Assembly (NCBI RefSeq): GCF_002812125.1
Contig: NZ_NPDQ01000006.1
Span: 1-64,000, forward strand
DNA length: 64,000 bases
Direction: 5' to 3'
Origin: Leptospira brenneri
Lineage (GTDB): Bacteria > Spirochaetota > Leptospiria > Leptospirales > Leptospiraceae
The position numbers and the translations under genes are program-made. Below the pieces are notes generated by a model, which saw only the letters and a program-made list of their open reading frames with translations, made no database searches and was not told the origin of the DNA. Positions 49,885 through 59,147 of this stretch are shown here, in pieces; the stretch's first letter is position 1, and each line of letters opens with the position of its first letter.

Positions 49885-50304
49885 TTAAGCTAAACGACTT
49901 GTTCCACAGTTGGGACAAAATTTAGCATTAGGAACTGCAACAAACGAACCACAGTTGGAACAATTCCAGTCATCATTGATTTTTGGTGAAGGAAGAGTTG
50001 TTTGGTTTGTTAGAACCAATTTTTTTTCTTTTAACTCAAGTTCCACTGAATCTAAAGCCTCAATATAAGGAAGTGATTGCGATTGGAACTCTTCCTCAGA
50101 CAATTTTCCTGAATCAAAATCAGATCGAATGTCTTTTAGTGAGTCGAGTAGGTTTCTCTTTTTTTCTATGATTGGTTTTAGGTCGGCTTCTTCCTCTTTT
50201 CCAAAAGGTGACTCGTCGAGTCGAAATCGGAAATGAAATAACACGAAAGGTGCAATCAGAATGATTCCAAAAATGATACAATATAGATACAAGAGAAAAT
50301 CCAT
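49885..50304 (-). CDS. Membrane-anchored zinc-ribbon protein
   Basis: A 139-residue protein with an N-terminal membrane helix (residues 3-24), a helical charged middle (about 40-100, a coiled-coil style segment resembling CcmI/SHOCT-type linkers) and a C-terminal zinc ribbon: CSNCG at 114-118 and CPNCG near the end. Function not recognisable. It is divergent to the CoA-transferase gene and ends 24 bp from the exporter's stop. Confidence 0.72.
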   Translation of the reverse strand: MDFLLYLYCIIFGIILIAPFVLFHFRFRLDESPFGKEEEADLKPIIEKKRNLLDSLKDIRSDFDSGKLSEEEFQSQSLPYIEALDSVELELKEKKLVLTNQTTLPSPKINDDWNCSNCGSFVAVPNAKFCPNCGTSRLA

Positions 50305-50375
50305 ACGTTCAGAATTTGGACTTTTTATTTTTAAGCAATCTCTTTATCTTGGGTGAAAGAAGAGAATTTAGATTT

Positions 50376-51878
50376 ATGACCGTTACAAACTCATTAATTG
50401 AACAAAAATTAAAAACAGCAGAAGAAGTTGCGGCACTATTGCCCCAACACGTCACTTTAGGGTGTTCTGGTTTTACACCTGCAGGATACCCAAAACTCAT
50501 CCCCGTTGCATTTGCCAAACGAATTGAAGAGGAAAAAAAATCAGGAAAAGAGTTTTCGATTAATTTATACGCGGGTGCATCTACTGGGGACGAATTAGAT
50601 GGAGCATTAGCAAAAACAGGTGCCCTCAAACTAAGAATCCCTTATCAATCCAATTCGCACCTTCGTAATCTCATCAATCAAGGGGAGTCCGATTTCATTG
50701 ATATGCATCTGTCCCATGTAGTAAAATACATCGAACATGGAATTCTACCAAAAATTGATGCCGCTATCGTGGAAGCTATCGATGTTACTGCCGATGGTAA
50801 AATTTATCTTTCCACATCATCCGGTATGAGTGCGACTTATATTCGTAATGCGGAATCTGTTTTTATTGAATTAACAGATACTCATCCTTTAGAATTAAAA
50901 GGATACCATGATATCTATTTACCCAATCATCATGAAAAGGGGCTTCCAATCAATATCATCACTCCAGGTGATAGAATCGGTTTGCCTTATATCCAAGTTT
51001 CACCGGATAAAATCAAAGGGATCGTACGTTCCAGTAAACCAGACGCGGCAACTGTTTTCAAAACACCAGACGCGGATTGCCAAAACATAGCAGCACATGT
51101 TTTGTCCTTTATCCAACATGAAATTAAAATGGGAAGGATTCCTAAAGAGTATCTTCCTTTCCAGAATGGTGTTGGAAATATTGCAAACGCAGTTCTTGCC
51201 AGTATGGCAAAAGATCCTAATTTCCACTCAATCCAGATGTACACAGAGGTTGTCCAAGATTCTGTATTTGATTTGATCGATGCTGGTAAGTTGGAAATTG
51301 CATCCACTTCTGCTCTTACGTTTTCAGAAGCAGGCTTAAAAAGATTTCATGAAAATATTTCCGAATGGAAATCTAAGTTTGTCATTCGTCCGCAAGAGAT
51401 TTCAAACCATCCAGAAGTCATTAGGCGAATGGGACTCATTGCGATGAATACAGCTATCGAAGTTGATATTTATGGGAATGTCAATTCAACTCATGTGATG
51501 GGAACATCCATGATGAATGGGATTGGTGGTTCCGGTGATTTTACAAGGAACTCTCATCTTTGTATTTTTATGACCCCTTCTCTTGCCAAAGACGGAAATA
51601 TTTCAGCAGTGGTTCCTATGGTGTCTCATACTGATCATAATGAACATTCCACTATGATTTTTGTTACAGAACAAGGGTTAGCTGATCTTAGGGGATGCCC
51701 ACCGAAAAAAAGAGCGGAACTCATCATCAATAACTGCGCACATCCAATCTACCGCGACAAACTACGCGAATATTATGAAAATGCTCTTAGGGTTTCTAAG
51801 GGAAAACATACTCCGCATGATTTGGAAAAGGCACTTTCTTGGCATGTCCAATTTCTAAAGACAGGAAGCATGAAGTGA
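50376..51878 (+). CDS. Acetyl-CoA hydrolase / succinyl-CoA:acetate CoA-transferase family
   Basis: About 500 residues, family I CoA-transferase. VTLGCSGFTPAGYPKLIPVA opens the first domain. The catalytic Glu is E291 in QMYTEVVQDS, which normally forms the glutamyl-CoA thioester. GIGGSGDFTRNSHL and FVTEQGLADLRG are the CoA- and product-binding loops. Such enzymes recycle CoA between succinate or propionate and acetate. ATG at 50376 is preferred to the upstream in-frame start at 50316. Its TGA overlaps the next gene's GTG. Confidence 0.92.
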   Translation: MTVTNSLIEQKLKTAEEVAALLPQHVTLGCSGFTPAGYPKLIPVAFAKRIEEEKKSGKEFSINLYAGASTGDELDGALAKTGALKLRIPYQSNSHLRNLINQGESDFIDMHLSHVVKYIEHGILPKIDAAIVEAIDVTADGKIYLSTSSGMSATYIRNAESVFIELTDTHPLELKGYHDIYLPNHHEKGLPINIITPGDRIGLPYIQVSPDKIKGIVRSSKPDAATVFKTPDADCQNIAAHVLSFIQHEIKMGRIPKEYLPFQNGVGNIANAVLASMAKDPNFHSIQMYTEVVQDSVFDLIDAGKLEIASTSALTFSEAGLKRFHENISEWKSKFVIRPQEISNHPEVIRRMGLIAMNTAIEVDIYGNVNSTHVMGTSMMNGIGGSGDFTRNSHLCIFMTPSLAKDGNISAVVPMVSHTDHNEHSTMIFVTEQGLADLRGCPPKKRAELIINNCAHPIYRDKLREYYENALRVSKGKHTPHDLEKALSWHVQFLKTGSMK

Positions 51879-53128
51879 TCGCAGTTGTGGGTTCTGGAAT
51901 TGCCGGGTTGACTGCAGCCTGGGCAATTCGAAAGTTTAAGGATGTGACTTTATTTGAAAAACATCCAGAGATAGGGATGGCAGCATTTGGCGCCAAACAA
52001 ACGATTGGTGGAAATGAGGTAGAGTTTGATATTCCTTTTAGAACCATTAAGCGTGATTATTATCCCACGCTCTTCCAGGTATATGATAAGGTTGGTATTA
52101 AAACTAGACCAGTTGACTATTCTTTCCGAGTAGAATCAAATGAGGAGGTTGTTTTTGGATTCCGTTCTCACCAATTGTTTGGGATTCCCTTTGGTATACC
52201 AACGATGGATTCTTTTGTTTCGGAGAAGGGTCGTAGAATTTTTTCTGATTTATTAAAGTTTTATGCCAATGCAAAAACCGATTGGCAAAAAGAGAATCCA
52301 ACCATTTCCATCTTGGATTTTTTGATCAAATATGGTTATTCAAAAGAATTTATTTATGAATTTCTTCTACCAACCTTTGCGCTTGTTAACACTTGCAAAA
52401 CGGAGACTGTTGGAGCTTATCCTGCAGAGACCATTATTGGATACCATTCTAGAGGTTATTCATATACTCCGCAAGAAACTGCAAGTTTTGGAACAAGAGA
52501 TATAGTCAATCGACTCACTTCTGATCTTACCAATTTGACTTTGAATGCAGGAATTAAAAAGATTTATAAAAAAGGAAATAAAAATATCATTCAGTTTGCC
52601 AATGATGAAAAAGAATTTGATCATATAATTCTTTCGACACAAGCAAACCAAGGACAGGAACTTCTTGGTCAGGGGTTTGAATTAGAAAAAGAAATATTGG
52701 ATGAGTTTCGTTATGAGTCGAGCGATGTAGTTTTACATACAGACGAGTCTTATTTTTCCAATACTTCAGTTTCTTTGGTTTTTAAAATCAGAGATGGGTA
52801 TGACAAACCAGAAGTTACCTTAGATTTAGGAAGAATCATTCCTGAGTTACATGGTAAAAAGATCTTTCAAACATGGAATCCACACAAACTCCCAGACAGT
52901 AATGATACCTTGAAACTTGCAAAGTTTGAAAGGCCAGTGATGGACGCACGAACTGCTAAAGCAATTGAACGAATCGCAAAATTACATTCAGAAACCAATT
53001 GTAATCTATGGTTATGTGGTTCTTATTCTCTATATGGGATTCCTCTTTTGGAAGCAGGAGCAAAGTCGGCTTTGCTTGTGGCCTCTAGTTTACTTGGTCA
53101 AAGTATCGAACACTTAATACAAAGATAA
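51875..53128 (+). CDS. FAD/NAD-binding oxidoreductase, COG2907-like
   Basis: A 417-residue flavoprotein of the amine-oxidase/phytoene-desaturase type, closest in pattern to COG2907. VVGSGIAGLTAAWAI is the FAD-binding Rossmann motif, LFEKHPEIG the ribose-binding Glu, and NLWLCGSYSLYGIPLLEAGAKSA the C-terminal FAD motif. The start is taken as GTG at 51875: it overlaps the preceding TGA (GTGA), has AGGA 8 bases ahead, and places the Rossmann motif at the very start; the frame is open to 51839. A methyltransferase of unknown substrate is convergent after 12 bp. COG2907 proteins often sit beside fatty-acid-modifying enzymes. Confidence 0.87.
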   Translation: MIAVVGSGIAGLTAAWAIRKFKDVTLFEKHPEIGMAAFGAKQTIGGNEVEFDIPFRTIKRDYYPTLFQVYDKVGIKTRPVDYSFRVESNEEVVFGFRSHQLFGIPFGIPTMDSFVSEKGRRIFSDLLKFYANAKTDWQKENPTISILDFLIKYGYSKEFIYEFLLPTFALVNTCKTETVGAYPAETIIGYHSRGYSYTPQETASFGTRDIVNRLTSDLTNLTLNAGIKKIYKKGNKNIIQFANDEKEFDHIILSTQANQGQELLGQGFELEKEILDEFRYESSDVVLHTDESYFSNTSVSLVFKIRDGYDKPEVTLDLGRIIPELHGKKIFQTWNPHKLPDSNDTLKLAKFERPVMDARTAKAIERIAKLHSETNCNLWLCGSYSLYGIPLLEAGAKSALLVASSLLGQSIEHLIQR

Positions 53129-53140
53129 AGTTTTAAAATT

Positions 53141-53896
53141 TTATTTTTCAAATACGTAATAATGATAACTAAGGTTTAGGTTTTTAACGAACCAATTCAA
53201 AATTTTACCAAATGTTTTTAAGGAAGTTGGTAATGTTTTTGAGTAATCAATAAAACCGAGTAGGACAGGACTTGTCCAGTCTTCGTTTTTGATTTGTTTG
53301 AATCCAATGCTTTCTAATTCTTGAACGGTTTCTTTCACAAGTTTTAAATTCCCTTTAGGAATCAGAAACGGAAGGTATAACCACCAAAAGATTTTCATAG
53401 TTTTATTTTTAACTTGGAAATGAGTAAATACTAGTTTCCCACCAGGTTCTAAAACTCGGTAACTTTCCTGATAAAATTTGTTTAGGTTTTCGAAATGGTA
53501 AGCTGCATCCAAAGAAAAGATATATTGGTAAGAAGAATCTTGAAATCCTTTTATCTCTTCCCAGCTACCTTGGAGAAAGGGTTTAACGTTTGTATTCGTT
53601 GAAACAAACAATTGTTCTGCGAATTCGGATTGTTCTCCAGGAAGATTGATGGCAGATAGAACTTTTGGATTGTATTCTTTCGACCAATACACCAAACTCC
53701 CGCCAAGCCCCGATCCAACTTCTAAAATTTTAGATTTCGGTTTTAGGTCGCATCCTTTGGCAAATTCAGATATAAATCTGATTCCCGCGGTTTTGTAGGA
53801 AGTATCCCCCGTCCAAAATCCAAAATTAGAGACGAAGTAGGGAGGTGATTGGGGAAAGACGGAAACAGGTGATTTTGAAAAGGGGAAGGGTGTCAT
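53141..53896 (-). CDS. AdoMet-dependent class I methyltransferase
   Basis: A 251-residue methyltransferase. YFVSNFGFWTGDTSYKTAG at the front resembles small-molecule (tocopherol/sarcosine) methyltransferases; motif I is ILEVGSGLGGSLVYW and the later LVFTHFQ/ESYRVLEPGGKLV strand is motif III-IV. Small-molecule or lipid substrate inferred. Its start is divergent from the CstR-like gene with a 41-bp gap that contains the GGGTAT palindrome, so it may share that regulation. Confidence 0.85.
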   Translation of the reverse strand: MTPFPFSKSPVSVFPQSPPYFVSNFGFWTGDTSYKTAGIRFISEFAKGCDLKPKSKILEVGSGLGGSLVYWSKEYNPKVLSAINLPGEQSEFAEQLFVSTNTNVKPFLQGSWEEIKGFQDSSYQYIFSLDAAYHFENLNKFYQESYRVLEPGGKLVFTHFQVKNKTMKIFWWLYLPFLIPKGNLKLVKETVQELESIGFKQIKNEDWTSPVLLGFIDYSKTLPTSLKTFGKILNWFVKNLNLSYHYYVFEK

Positions 53897-53916
53897 TTTT
53901 TACTTGATAGAATCTT

Positions 53917-53932
53917 ATACCCTGCTGGGTAT
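53917..53932. promoter_or_regulatory. Probable CsoR/CstR operator before the repressor gene
   Basis: ATACCC (53917-53922), TGCT, GGGTAT (53927-53932): a perfect 6-bp inverted repeat of the G-tract type bound by CsoR/CstR-family proteins. It sits 5 bases before the repressor ATG in the divergent gap to the methyltransferase, suggesting autoregulation and possible control of both. Confidence 0.6.
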
Positions 53933-53937
53933 GTGGT

Positions 53938-54204
53938 ATGAGCCTTTCGGAAAACCAAACCAAACTGATCCATCGTATCAATCGAATCCAGGGACAGCTG
54001 GAAGCAATCAAGAATACAATCACAGCAGAAGAAAAAGACTGTGAAAAAGCCATTTTGCTTTTAAAAGCCGCCCACCAAGCAATGAAAAAATTTGGCGAGG
54101 CATACATTCATGAGTATATGGATGGATGTTTTAAAGAAAAGAAATCGACTCAAAGCATTGAATCTGATGTAAAAAAAGCCATTACTGCCGCATTCTCCCT
54201 CTAA
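53938..54204 (+). CDS. CsoR/CstR-family repressor (CstR-like, Cys-Tyr-Cys)
   Basis: An 88-residue four-helix regulator of the DUF156 family (opening with INRIQGQLEAIKNTI). Ligand positions are C35 (KDCEK), Y60 and C64 (EYMDGC). CsoR copper sensors have Cys-His-Cys at these places; here the His is Tyr. The two Cys 29 residues apart are the arrangement of the persulfide sensor CstR, so sulfide or persulfide sensing is more likely than copper. RcnR/FrmR-type N-terminal His3 is absent. Operator-like palindromes precede this gene and the next operon. Confidence 0.85.
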   Translation: MSLSENQTKLIHRINRIQGQLEAIKNTITAEEKDCEKAILLLKAAHQAMKKFGEAYIHEYMDGCFKEKKSTQSIESDVKKAITAAFSL

Positions 54205-54246
54205 ATTTTCTCTAAAAACCAACCAAAGAAAACAGATAAAAACTTG

Positions 54247-54273
54247 CTATACATACCCCATGGGTATGTATAG
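54247..54273. promoter_or_regulatory. Strong palindromic operator before DUF2892-tolC-RND genes
   Basis: CTATACATACCC (54247-54258), CAT, GGGTATGTATAG (54262-54273): a perfect 12-bp-arm inverted repeat around a 3-base centre, containing ATACCC/GGGTAT as in front of the repressor gene. A weaker half-site, GGGGGTAT, follows at 54294-54301 over the ribosome site of the next gene. Most likely bound by the CstR-like protein. Confidence 0.68.
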
Positions 54274-54305
54274 ACTTATAGTCATATACTATAGGGGGTA
54301 TGGTA

Positions 54306-54530
54306 ATGTTTTTGGCTTCGACAAAAACCTGGTATTTGGAGCGATTGGTTTATCTCATCGCTGGCCTTTTCAGTTTGGTGGGTGTTTCTCTAGGTACTTT
54401 GGTATCACCTTGGTGGTATCTTTTGAATCTAGTTGTGGGATTTAACTTGGTGATGTTTTCATTGATTGGTTTTTGTCCTATGGCCATTCTCTTGAACAAA
54501 CTCGGTTTTGAACCCAGAGTTCGGGATTAA
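54306..54530 (+). CDS. DUF2892-family small membrane protein
   Basis: A protein of about 74 residues with two membrane helices. It has the DUF2892 pattern: Glu-Arg near the N-terminus (WYLERLVYLIAGLFSL), then VGFNLVMFSLIGFCPMAILL with the family GFCP motif. This module is found as the membrane anchor of the rhodanese YgaP and in sulfide-stress gene sets; role is probably envelope-linked sulfur handling. ATG at 54306 with AGGGGG 7 bases before; ATG at 54300 is possible. It lies between the operator and the TolC-like gene. Confidence 0.78.
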   Translation: MFLASTKTWYLERLVYLIAGLFSLVGVSLGTLVSPWWYLLNLVVGFNLVMFSLIGFCPMAILLNKLGFEPRVRD

Positions 54531-54534
54531 GACC

Positions 54535-55947
54535 ATGAAACCGATCATTAGCATTTTGCTTTTGATATTTCCGATGGCTCTCTTTGCTGGAGCCATCGGG
54601 TTTGATGACTTGTGGAAAAGAATAGAGGAGAACTCTTCTGCAAGAAAATCGAAATACTTAGAATGGAAGGCAGGAGAGATCGCAAAAGATAGATCCGACA
54701 AACATTGGTTACCAAGAGTGTATACAGATTTACGTACCTTCCAAACAAATGACCCCACTCTTAATTTTATGGGGAAACTAAGCCAACGGAGTGCAACAGA
54801 TTCCGATTTTTCTACCGCTTCCACAAGATATAGAGCTGGAAACTTTTTAGATTCAAATAACCAGCCTTATTCGACTTTAAATTCAAATACGATGAATTTA
54901 ATTGCTAAAGATACTTTAAACTATCCAGGAACTCATACTTATTCTCGCGGTACCTTGGGAATGGATTTACCTTTGTATGAAGGTGGATCCGGAAAAACGA
55001 TGGCGGAGATGAATGACAAAAGATCTGTCGGTCTTAAATTTGAGTGGCTCGCCATTCGCGATAGAGAATTTGCACAAACAGGCTTTTATTACAGAGCAAT
55101 TCAAACATTAAATGAATATAAAAGTAGATTAGAAAAAATAAAAAAAACTGAATCTAAATTTCAATCCAACTATTCATTAGGAAATAAAGGTAATCCCGTT
55201 GGATATGCTGGTTATTTAGCATTAAAATCAATTAAGAATCAGATTACTCTTCTTGAAAAACAATCTGATCTACAGATAAATGATTACAAAACAACTCTCT
55301 ATGTTTTATCAGATTTACTTCCTTCTGATTTAGAAATCACTGAGTCGGATTTAAATGTATTTTTAGATACATATTTTAAACGTCCAAGCGGGTATGAAAG
55401 ATCCAACCAGATGAATGCTCAAATCAAATATGCTGAGGGTGAACGACTTAAAGTAGATTTGGAAACGGCAAAGTTTTTACCTAAAGTCGCTGCTTATTCG
55501 GAAGCTTACGGATATCATGGGAGTCGGGATACTTCTAATGCTTACCAAGCTGGAGTTTATCTACAAATGAACTTATATAATCCCAAAGATATGGGCGTTA
55601 TCGAAGAATCTAAACTAAATGCAGAGGCTGCGTTAAAAAAAATTGAAGAGAAAACCAAAGAAGAAGAAGCACATGTGAAATCGCTTTTTCAAAAAGAAAT
55701 TTCTCTGAAAGAGAGTTTAGATTTGGTAAAAGAAACAGTAAAATACCAAGAAGAACAAGTTGTGAATATGCAAAGGCTCTTTCAAAGCGGAGCCATCAAT
55801 GCCATTCAATTTGCGGAAACATTAAATAAATCTTTAGAATTATCCCGAGTACTTATGGAAACTGAAATCGCTGTTTTGCAAGTAAGAACAGAGATATCGT
55901 TATTTTCAAATCATGGAGAGACAAATGAATCCACTGGAAGAAATTAG
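54535..55947 (+). CDS. TolC-like outer-membrane efflux protein
   Basis: A protein of about 470 residues with a signal peptide (IISILLLIFPMALFAGA). The helical architecture of outer-membrane efflux proteins is visible as two long amphipathic coiled-coil segments (about residues 180-290 and 390-460), and the repeated strands between them. It forms the outer-membrane exit duct for the RND pump encoded next, whose start it overlaps by 23 bp. The upstream in-frame start at 54508 is less likely, as the signal peptide begins at 54535. Confidence 0.85.
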   Translation: MKPIISILLLIFPMALFAGAIGFDDLWKRIEENSSARKSKYLEWKAGEIAKDRSDKHWLPRVYTDLRTFQTNDPTLNFMGKLSQRSATDSDFSTASTRYRAGNFLDSNNQPYSTLNSNTMNLIAKDTLNYPGTHTYSRGTLGMDLPLYEGGSGKTMAEMNDKRSVGLKFEWLAIRDREFAQTGFYYRAIQTLNEYKSRLEKIKKTESKFQSNYSLGNKGNPVGYAGYLALKSIKNQITLLEKQSDLQINDYKTTLYVLSDLLPSDLEITESDLNVFLDTYFKRPSGYERSNQMNAQIKYAEGERLKVDLETAKFLPKVAAYSEAYGYHGSRDTSNAYQAGVYLQMNLYNPKDMGVIEESKLNAEAALKKIEEKTKEEEAHVKSLFQKEISLKESLDLVKETVKYQEEQVVNMQRLFQSGAINAIQFAETLNKSLELSRVLMETEIAVLQVRTEISLFSNHGETNESTGRN

Positions 55948-58900
55948 AAAGGGATTTGCAGGCAGACTTGCTGAAACTTTTTTACATTCGAGACTTACAC
56001 CAGTCATTGCAGTTGCTAGTTTGGTATTAGGGTTGTTTGCGGTATATTTGACTCCTAAAGAAGAGGAACCGCAAATATCTGTTCCTATGATAGATATCCA
56101 AATTCCAGCGCCTGGATTTTCACCTGAAGAAACGGAACGTAAGGTGACTGAGTTTGTAGAACGAGCAGTTTGGGGATTGGAAGGTGTTGAATATGTTTAT
56201 TCTACGAGTAAATGGCACGGAAGTTATATTACTGTTCGGTTTAAAGTAGGGGAACCTATCGAACCTTCGCTACTTAAGATTCATCATAAACTAATGGAAG
56301 TGAAAAATATCCTACCCCGAAACACACAGAATCCAATTGTTAAATCTTATTCCATTGATGATGTTCCGTTCCTTGCATTAAGTTTTAGTTCCGAAAACAT
56401 AGACGATTATACTTTGCGACAACGAGTCGCTCCACTTGCCCGTGAACTTTCTTCAACCCCTGATCTCGCAAATGTACAGATATTAGGTGGTTTAAAGAAG
56501 GTGGTTCGGGTAAAGGTGGATCCAAACCTTCTTGTTCGATATGGAGTCACTGCAATCGAAGTTGCGACAAGTTTGGAACAAAACGATGCTTTGATCCCTG
56601 CTGGGAAAAATTGGTCCGCTGATTCCATTATGGATATCGAAGTTGGCGGTGTACTCAAAAAAATATCTGATGTCAAACGTCTTCCTGTAGCGCAACGAGG
56701 TGGGCGTGTGGTTCTCATCCAAGACTTAGCAGTTGTTGAGGAAGGGCCAGAAGAAAGGACAAGGTCTTCTCTACTTTTTGATAAATCTCTTGGAGAAGGA
56801 AAAAGGAATGCAGTCACTATTGTTTTTGCTAAACGCAAAGGAACAAATGTGGTGAATTTATCTAAGGATTTATTAGAAAGAGCTAATTTATTTCAAAAAG
56901 ATTTACCAAAAGAAATTCGTTTGAGTGTGATTCGTGATTACGGAAGTACCGCGGAAGATAAATCACATGAGCTCATTGAACACTTATTGATTGCCACTAT
57001 TTCTGTTACAGTCCTGATCGCACTTTGGATGGGATGGAGATCTGCACTTGTGGTTGCCATTGCAATTCCGGTGACTCTTGCACTTACTTTAGCAATTTAT
57101 TATTTCCTTGGTTACACACTGAACCGAGTGACTTTGTTTGCGTTAATCTTTTCTATCGGTATTCTTGTGGATGATGCCATTGTTGTCGTAGAAAATATAG
57201 AACGACATTTGGAAGAAAATCCGAAATTAGGAATCATCCGTGCTACACTCGTTGCTGTTTCAGAAGTAGGTAATCCGACAATCCTTGCTACTTTTACTGT
57301 AATTGCGGCCATTCTACCGATGGCATTTGTTCGTGGCCTTATGGGGCCTTATATGAAACCCATTCCAGTTGGGGCAAGTTTAGCAATGATTCTATCACTT
57401 ATTGTTGCTTTTGTCATCACTCCATGGGCATCGGTTCGTCTGTTAAAAGAAAATCATACTCATGCAGAGAGTGGATCATTAGAACGTAAAATCTCTAAAC
57501 TCGACGTGATTTATATCCGTTTTATGAATTGGTTACTCGGGTTCAAAAAGAACGCCACCGTCTTTGGTGCCATTACCATTGGACTTTTACTGATTTCGAT
57601 GGCTTTTGTTGGATTTAAATGGGTGAAGGTAAAGATGTTGCCTTTTGACAACAAAGAAGAGTTTCAGGTTTTAATCGATTATAAACCGGAAACAACACTG
57701 AATCAGAGTATGAGTCATACCGAGGAGTTAACAAAGCTCCTGTTGAAAAACACCAACGTAGAAAAAATTCAAATTTTTGCTGGGGAAGCCGCACCGTTTT
57801 CTTTTTCGGGTATGGTGAAACACTCTTTTCTTCGTAATCTCGATTCGATGAATGATTTACAGGTCATTCTAAAGAATAAAAATAATCGAAAAGAATCAAG
57901 TCATGAAATCATAGAAAGTCTAAGATTCGACATACAAAAGTTTGGTGAAATGTATGGGGCTGTAACGAAAGTGTTGGAAATCCCTCCAGGACCTCCGGTG
58001 ATGGCAACTATGGTTGCGGAGGTGTATGGTCCTACCGCACTTGAAAGGAAACGTGTCACAGAAGAAATTTATCAAGTATTTAGCGAAGAACCAAGTGTCG
58101 TCGATTTGGATACATCACTTAGAAATGGTCGTCCAAAGATAGTCTACCCAATTGATTTTGAAAAATCAGGACTTTATGGAATTAAAACTTCTGCTCTGGC
58201 TTATACGGGCTCCATCCTGTTTTCTGAATCGCCGTTAGTCAGTTTGGCGACTTCAGAAGAGCCGGAAGAAGTCACTGTAAATCTTTCTGTGATTCAAAGT
58301 TTCCGCGGCTCTACAAATCCATTCCAAAATCAAAACATAATGTCTATGGAGTCGGGAGTCATCTCTTCAGAACGTGTTTTAGGAAAACCTCATTTGGAAG
58401 AAGACCGTGCCCTTTATCGTAAAAATTTAAAACCGGTCAACTATGTGATGAGCGAACTTTCTGGTATGGAGGAAGCTCCCGTTTATGGGATGTTGAAACT
58501 TGCACCGAAAATCAAATATCAAACACAAACCGCTGAAGTACCTTGGAATACAACGAAACCTGTGATTAAGTGGGATGGTGAGTGGTTTATCACCTATGAG
58601 GTGTTCCGTGATCTTGGCGGAGCTTTTGCGGTGGTGATATTACTCATTTATGTTTTGGTTTTAGGATGGTTTAAAAGTTATACTGTCCCGCTCGTGATTA
58701 TGGCGCCAATTCCCATTTCACTGATTGGAATTTTACCAGGTCATTTTATGATGGGAGCTTACTTTACGGCAACGTCTATGATAGGTTTTATTGCTGGAGC
58801 GGGGATCATTGTTCGAAACTCGATCATCCTTGTAGATTTTATTGAAGGAGAAATCAAAAAAGGTGTCGAACTGAAAGAAGCTGTCGTGCATGCAGGAGTA

Positions 58901-59104
58901 GTGCGGTTTCGCCCAATGTTACTGACTGCTTCTGCCGTGGTTGTTGGATCTTTTGTCATGTTATTTGATCCAATCTTTCAAGGTCTTGCCATCTCACTTA
59001 TGTTTGGTGAAATTGCCGCTACGGTTCTCAGTCGGTTTGCGGTTCCGGTTTTATACTACTGGTTTATCGGGAAATCAAGACAAGGTGTGATCAAACATGG
59101 ATAA
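55925..59104 (+). CDS. RND-family efflux pump inner-membrane transporter
   Basis: A 1059-residue proton-driven pump of the AcrB/MexB superfamily: N-terminal membrane helix, the first periplasmic (porter) domain, a second membrane bundle with GILVDDAIVVVENIERHLEE (proton relay Asp pair), the second periplasmic domain, and a final bundle including GFIAGAGIIVRNSIILVDFI. The N-terminal periplasmic part contains the subgroup motif ISVPMIDIQIPAPGFSPEE and DDVPFLALSFS. ATG at 55925 has GGAGAG ahead and is preferred to 55913. No adaptor (HlyD/AcrA-type) gene lies next to it. Confidence 0.93.
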   Translation: MNPLEEIRKGFAGRLAETFLHSRLTPVIAVASLVLGLFAVYLTPKEEEPQISVPMIDIQIPAPGFSPEETERKVTEFVERAVWGLEGVEYVYSTSKWHGSYITVRFKVGEPIEPSLLKIHHKLMEVKNILPRNTQNPIVKSYSIDDVPFLALSFSSENIDDYTLRQRVAPLARELSSTPDLANVQILGGLKKVVRVKVDPNLLVRYGVTAIEVATSLEQNDALIPAGKNWSADSIMDIEVGGVLKKISDVKRLPVAQRGGRVVLIQDLAVVEEGPEERTRSSLLFDKSLGEGKRNAVTIVFAKRKGTNVVNLSKDLLERANLFQKDLPKEIRLSVIRDYGSTAEDKSHELIEHLLIATISVTVLIALWMGWRSALVVAIAIPVTLALTLAIYYFLGYTLNRVTLFALIFSIGILVDDAIVVVENIERHLEENPKLGIIRATLVAVSEVGNPTILATFTVIAAILPMAFVRGLMGPYMKPIPVGASLAMILSLIVAFVITPWASVRLLKENHTHAESGSLERKISKLDVIYIRFMNWLLGFKKNATVFGAITIGLLLISMAFVGFKWVKVKMLPFDNKEEFQVLIDYKPETTLNQSMSHTEELTKLLLKNTNVEKIQIFAGEAAPFSFSGMVKHSFLRNLDSMNDLQVILKNKNNRKESSHEIIESLRFDIQKFGEMYGAVTKVLEIPPGPPVMATMVAEVYGPTALERKRVTEEIYQVFSEEPSVVDLDTSLRNGRPKIVYPIDFEKSGLYGIKTSALAYTGSILFSESPLVSLATSEEPEEVTVNLSVIQSFRGSTNPFQNQNIMSMESGVISSERVLGKPHLEEDRALYRKNLKPVNYVMSELSGMEEAPVYGMLKLAPKIKYQTQTAEVPWNTTKPVIKWDGEWFITYEVFRDLGGAFAVVILLIYVLVLGWFKSYTVPLVIMAPIPISLIGILPGHFMMGAYFTATSMIGFIAGAGIIVRNSIILVDFIEGEIKKGVELKEAVVHAGVVRFRPMLLTASAVVVGSFVMLFDPIFQGLAISLMFGEIAATVLSRFAVPVLYYWFIGKSRQGVIKHG

Positions 59105-59147
59105 AAGACTATCGTTTTTAAATTAAATACTAAAAGCGGATTCTAAT

